6,128 bases of DNA from the NCBI GenBank assembly GCA_005776735.1, contig SXOM01000510.1:1-6128 (forward strand). Direction: 5' to 3'. Positions 4,451 through 6,128 of the stretch are shown here, piece by piece. The notes under the pieces are model-generated. The model did no database searches, had not been told where the DNA came from, and worked only from the letters and a program-made list of their open reading frames with translations. A program made the position numbers and the translations under genes. The DNA is from Pseudomonadota bacterium (lineage in GTDB: Bacteria > Myxococcota_A > UBA796 > SXON01). How positions within the stretch are numbered: the stretch's first letter is position 1; the number at the start of each line of letters is the position of its first letter.

Positions 4451-6128
4451 GTGCGCACGTCCACCCTGCTGCTATTGTCCGCCGCCGGCTGCAGCCCCGA
4501 GGAGGTGGCCCCGGCCAGCCGCCCGCCCGAGGTGTACCTGGTCAGCCCGAGCGACGACGCACACGTGGTGGCGGGCGCGCCGATGCTCGTGCAGGCCGTG
4601 GTGGTCGACGATCTCGACGAGCCGGCCGATCTGCGCGTGAGGGTGATGGACGAGACCGGCGAGCTCGCGGCCGGCCACCCGGACAAGATCGGGCAGTTCT
4701 CGCTGACGCTCACGCTCGCGGAGGGCCGGCGCCAGCTCTGGCTCGAGGTCGAGGACTCCGAAGCCCAGGCGGTGCGGCGGTTCGTACGCGTCCACGCGGA
4801 CGTCGCCACCGTGACGGCCGCGACGGTCCACGTGGAGCCCGTGGCCCCGATCACCGGCGAACCGCTGACCGCCGTGCTCGACGCCGACGCGTCGTTTTCG
4901 GACCAGAGCCCGTACGACTACCTGTACCGCTGGAGCGTGGACGGCCTTCCGACCGGGTTCTCGGCCGCCGAGCTGCCCGCCGACGTCGTGCGCGCGGGCG
5001 AGGTGTGGGAGGTGTCGGTCGTCGCCTACGCCGACACGTCGGAGAGCGAGCCCGCGCGGGCGTTCGTGGACATCGGCAACGCCCCGCCCACGGTCGACGA
5101 ACCGACCGTCACCGAGACCGACGGTGTGGCGTCCTGCGCCCACCCGGAGCCCTTCGATCCCGAAGGCGACCCGCTGGAGGCGCGCTACACGTGGTGGCTC
5201 GACGGCGCGCGGGTGGACGGTCACCTCCGCGAGGTGGAGCTGCCCGTGGGCCCGCGGGACGCCGAGTTGGCGTGCACCGTGCGCGTGGACGACGGCGCCG
5301 CGTGGACCGAAACGAGCTCCGCGGGGTGGCCCCTTCCGAACCACGCGCCCGACCTCGGCGCGGCGGTGGTGAGCCCCACCGCGCCCGGGACGGCGGAGGT
5401 GGTCGACTGCACGCTCGACGCCCCCGTCGAGGACATCGACGGCGACGAGGTGTTCGTGGAGTACACCTGGTGGGTGGACGGCGTGGAGGTGGCGTCCGGC
5501 CCGAGCCTCGCCGGCGAGGCGTTCGAGCGCGGCGACACGCTCACCTGCGTCGCGCGCGGCGACGACGGGTTCGGCGGTCAGGCGGTGACGACCAGCGCGG
5601 GCGTGGTGGTGCAGAACAGCCCCCCGCGGGCCCCGGTGGTGAACATCGTTCCCGCCGAGCCGGTCGCCGGCGACACCCTCCGTTGCGCCGTGGGCGAGCT
5701 CGGCGTGGACCCCGACGGCGACGCGCTCACCTGCGCCACCCGCTGGGAGCTCGGCTCCCCGTTCGCGAGCGGGGAGTACGTGTCGACCAGCGGCCTGCGG
5801 GCCGGCACGGCCGTGCGGTGCGTGGTCACCTGCACCGACGGCCAGTCCGCCGGAACCGACGGCGTGGCCACGGTCACCCTGAGCGACGCCATCCGCGGCG
5901 AGACCGCCGCGGGCGACGCGATGGTGCTCCTCACCGGCGAAGCCGGCGCGGGCGCGTTCGGCAGCGATGTCGTGGTGCTGCCCGACCTCGACGGCGACGG
6001 CGGCGCCGACCTGGGCGTGGGAGCCCCCGGAGTCGGCGGCGGCGCGGTGTGGGTCTACACCCGCGCCAGCCTGCGCGGGGCCGAGGCCCTCGACACCCGC
6101 GCCGCGTCGGCGAGCTGGCGCGGCGCCC
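4451..6128 (+). CDS. Surface lipoprotein with tandem Ig/PKD-like domains and FG-GAP propeller (partial, runs off right edge)
   Basis: The reading frame is open from GTG 4451 to the window end: 559 codons without a stop. The N-terminus MRTSTLLLLSAAGC is a lipoprotein signal with lipidation at Cys14. Beta-rich modules follow: about 27-118, 124-208 (YRWSVDG), 211-296 (ARYTWWLDG), 300-388 (VEYTWWVDG) and 390-478. They are separated by Asn/Pro linkers such as NAPP, NHAP and NSPP. The last three are Ig/PKD-like repeats with the pattern C...DPxGD...Y-x-W-W...xCxVxxDDG. Cysteines pair plausibly as C229-C275, C320-C366 and C412-C457, with extra Cys428 and Cys461 in the last. From about 488 an FG-GAP/integrin-type repeat begins: GAFGSDVVVLPDLDGDGGADLGVGAP, with a DxDGDGxxDL calcium loop. 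More blades are expected beyond the edge. The protein is probably exported to the cell surface for adhesion or binding; substrate unknown. It is divergent from the radical SAM-like operon. Confidence 0.85.
   Translation, partial: MRTSTLLLLSAAGCSPEEVAPASRPPEVYLVSPSDDAHVVAGAPMLVQAVVVDDLDEPADLRVRVMDETGELAAGHPDKIGQFSLTLTLAEGRRQLWLEVEDSEAQAVRRFVRVHADVATVTAATVHVEPVAPITGEPLTAVLDADASFSDQSPYDYLYRWSVDGLPTGFSAAELPADVVRAGEVWEVSVVAYADTSESEPARAFVDIGNAPPTVDEPTVTETDGVASCAHPEPFDPEGDPLEARYTWWLDGARVDGHLREVELPVGPRDAELACTVRVDDGAAWTETSSAGWPLPNHAPDLGAAVVSPTAPGTAEVVDCTLDAPVEDIDGDEVFVEYTWWVDGVEVASGPSLAGEAFERGDTLTCVARGDDGFGGQAVTTSAGVVVQNSPPRAPVVNIVPAEPVAGDTLRCAVGELGVDPDGDALTCATRWELGSPFASGEYVSTSGLRAGTAVRCVVTCTDGQSAGTDGVATVTLSDAIRGETAAGDAMVLLTGEAGAGAFGSDVVVLPDLDGDGGADLGVGAPGVGGGAVWVYTRASLRGAEALDTRAASASWRGA

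Noticed and set aside
4472..5344. 290-codon minus-strand open frame under the lipoprotein gene
   Set aside because: His/Arg/Gly-rich shadow translation. The plus-strand frame is open for 559 codons with a lipoprotein signal and repeat domains.

Overview
The window is very GC-rich (G or C at most third codon positions). It carries a sigma-54 activator, a c-type cytochrome lipoprotein, and a large lipoprotein with Ig-like and FG-GAP repeats. That mix suggests a Gram-negative bacterium of the Myxococcota / former Deltaproteobacteria type, probably from an environmental genome. The taxonomic call is an inference from gene content and composition only.

Left part (1-2540, minus strand): a sulfur-redox unit. 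A PAS / AAA+ / Fis-HTH sigma-54 activator (1184-2524) lies just upstream of a diheme cytochrome c of the thiosulfate dehydrogenase / tetrathionate reductase family (TsdA, 95-1042). TsdA overlaps by 4 bases the start of a Tat-exported protein that runs off the left edge (1-98). The 141-base gap between activator and tsdA holds a near-consensus -24/-12 promoter (1069-1084). The expected start point is about 16 nt before the tsdA ATG. Upstream of it is a cluster of YGTTWC half-sites (1121-1171) that could be the enhancer. Two similar half-sites abut the activator's own start codon. Activator, enhancer, promoter and target can therefore all be read from the sequence.

Middle part (2670-4354, minus strand): a two-gene operon with a 4-base overlap. 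The first gene (3461-4354) resembles a radical SAM/SPASM protein but has lost the CxxxCxxC cluster motif and the GGE motif, while keeping a C-terminal CxxCx5C set. It looks like a pseudoenzyme. The second (2670-3464) is a compact family 9 (heptosyltransferase-like) glycosyltransferase.

Right part (4451-6128, plus strand): a divergent GTG-started lipoprotein gene, open at the right edge. It has tandem Ig/PKD-like domains, three of them with cysteine pairs, followed by the start of an FG-GAP beta-propeller. A 96-base divergent region with a perfect 14-base inverted repeat separates it from the radical SAM-like gene. No RNA genes, CRISPR arrays or mobile elements were seen.
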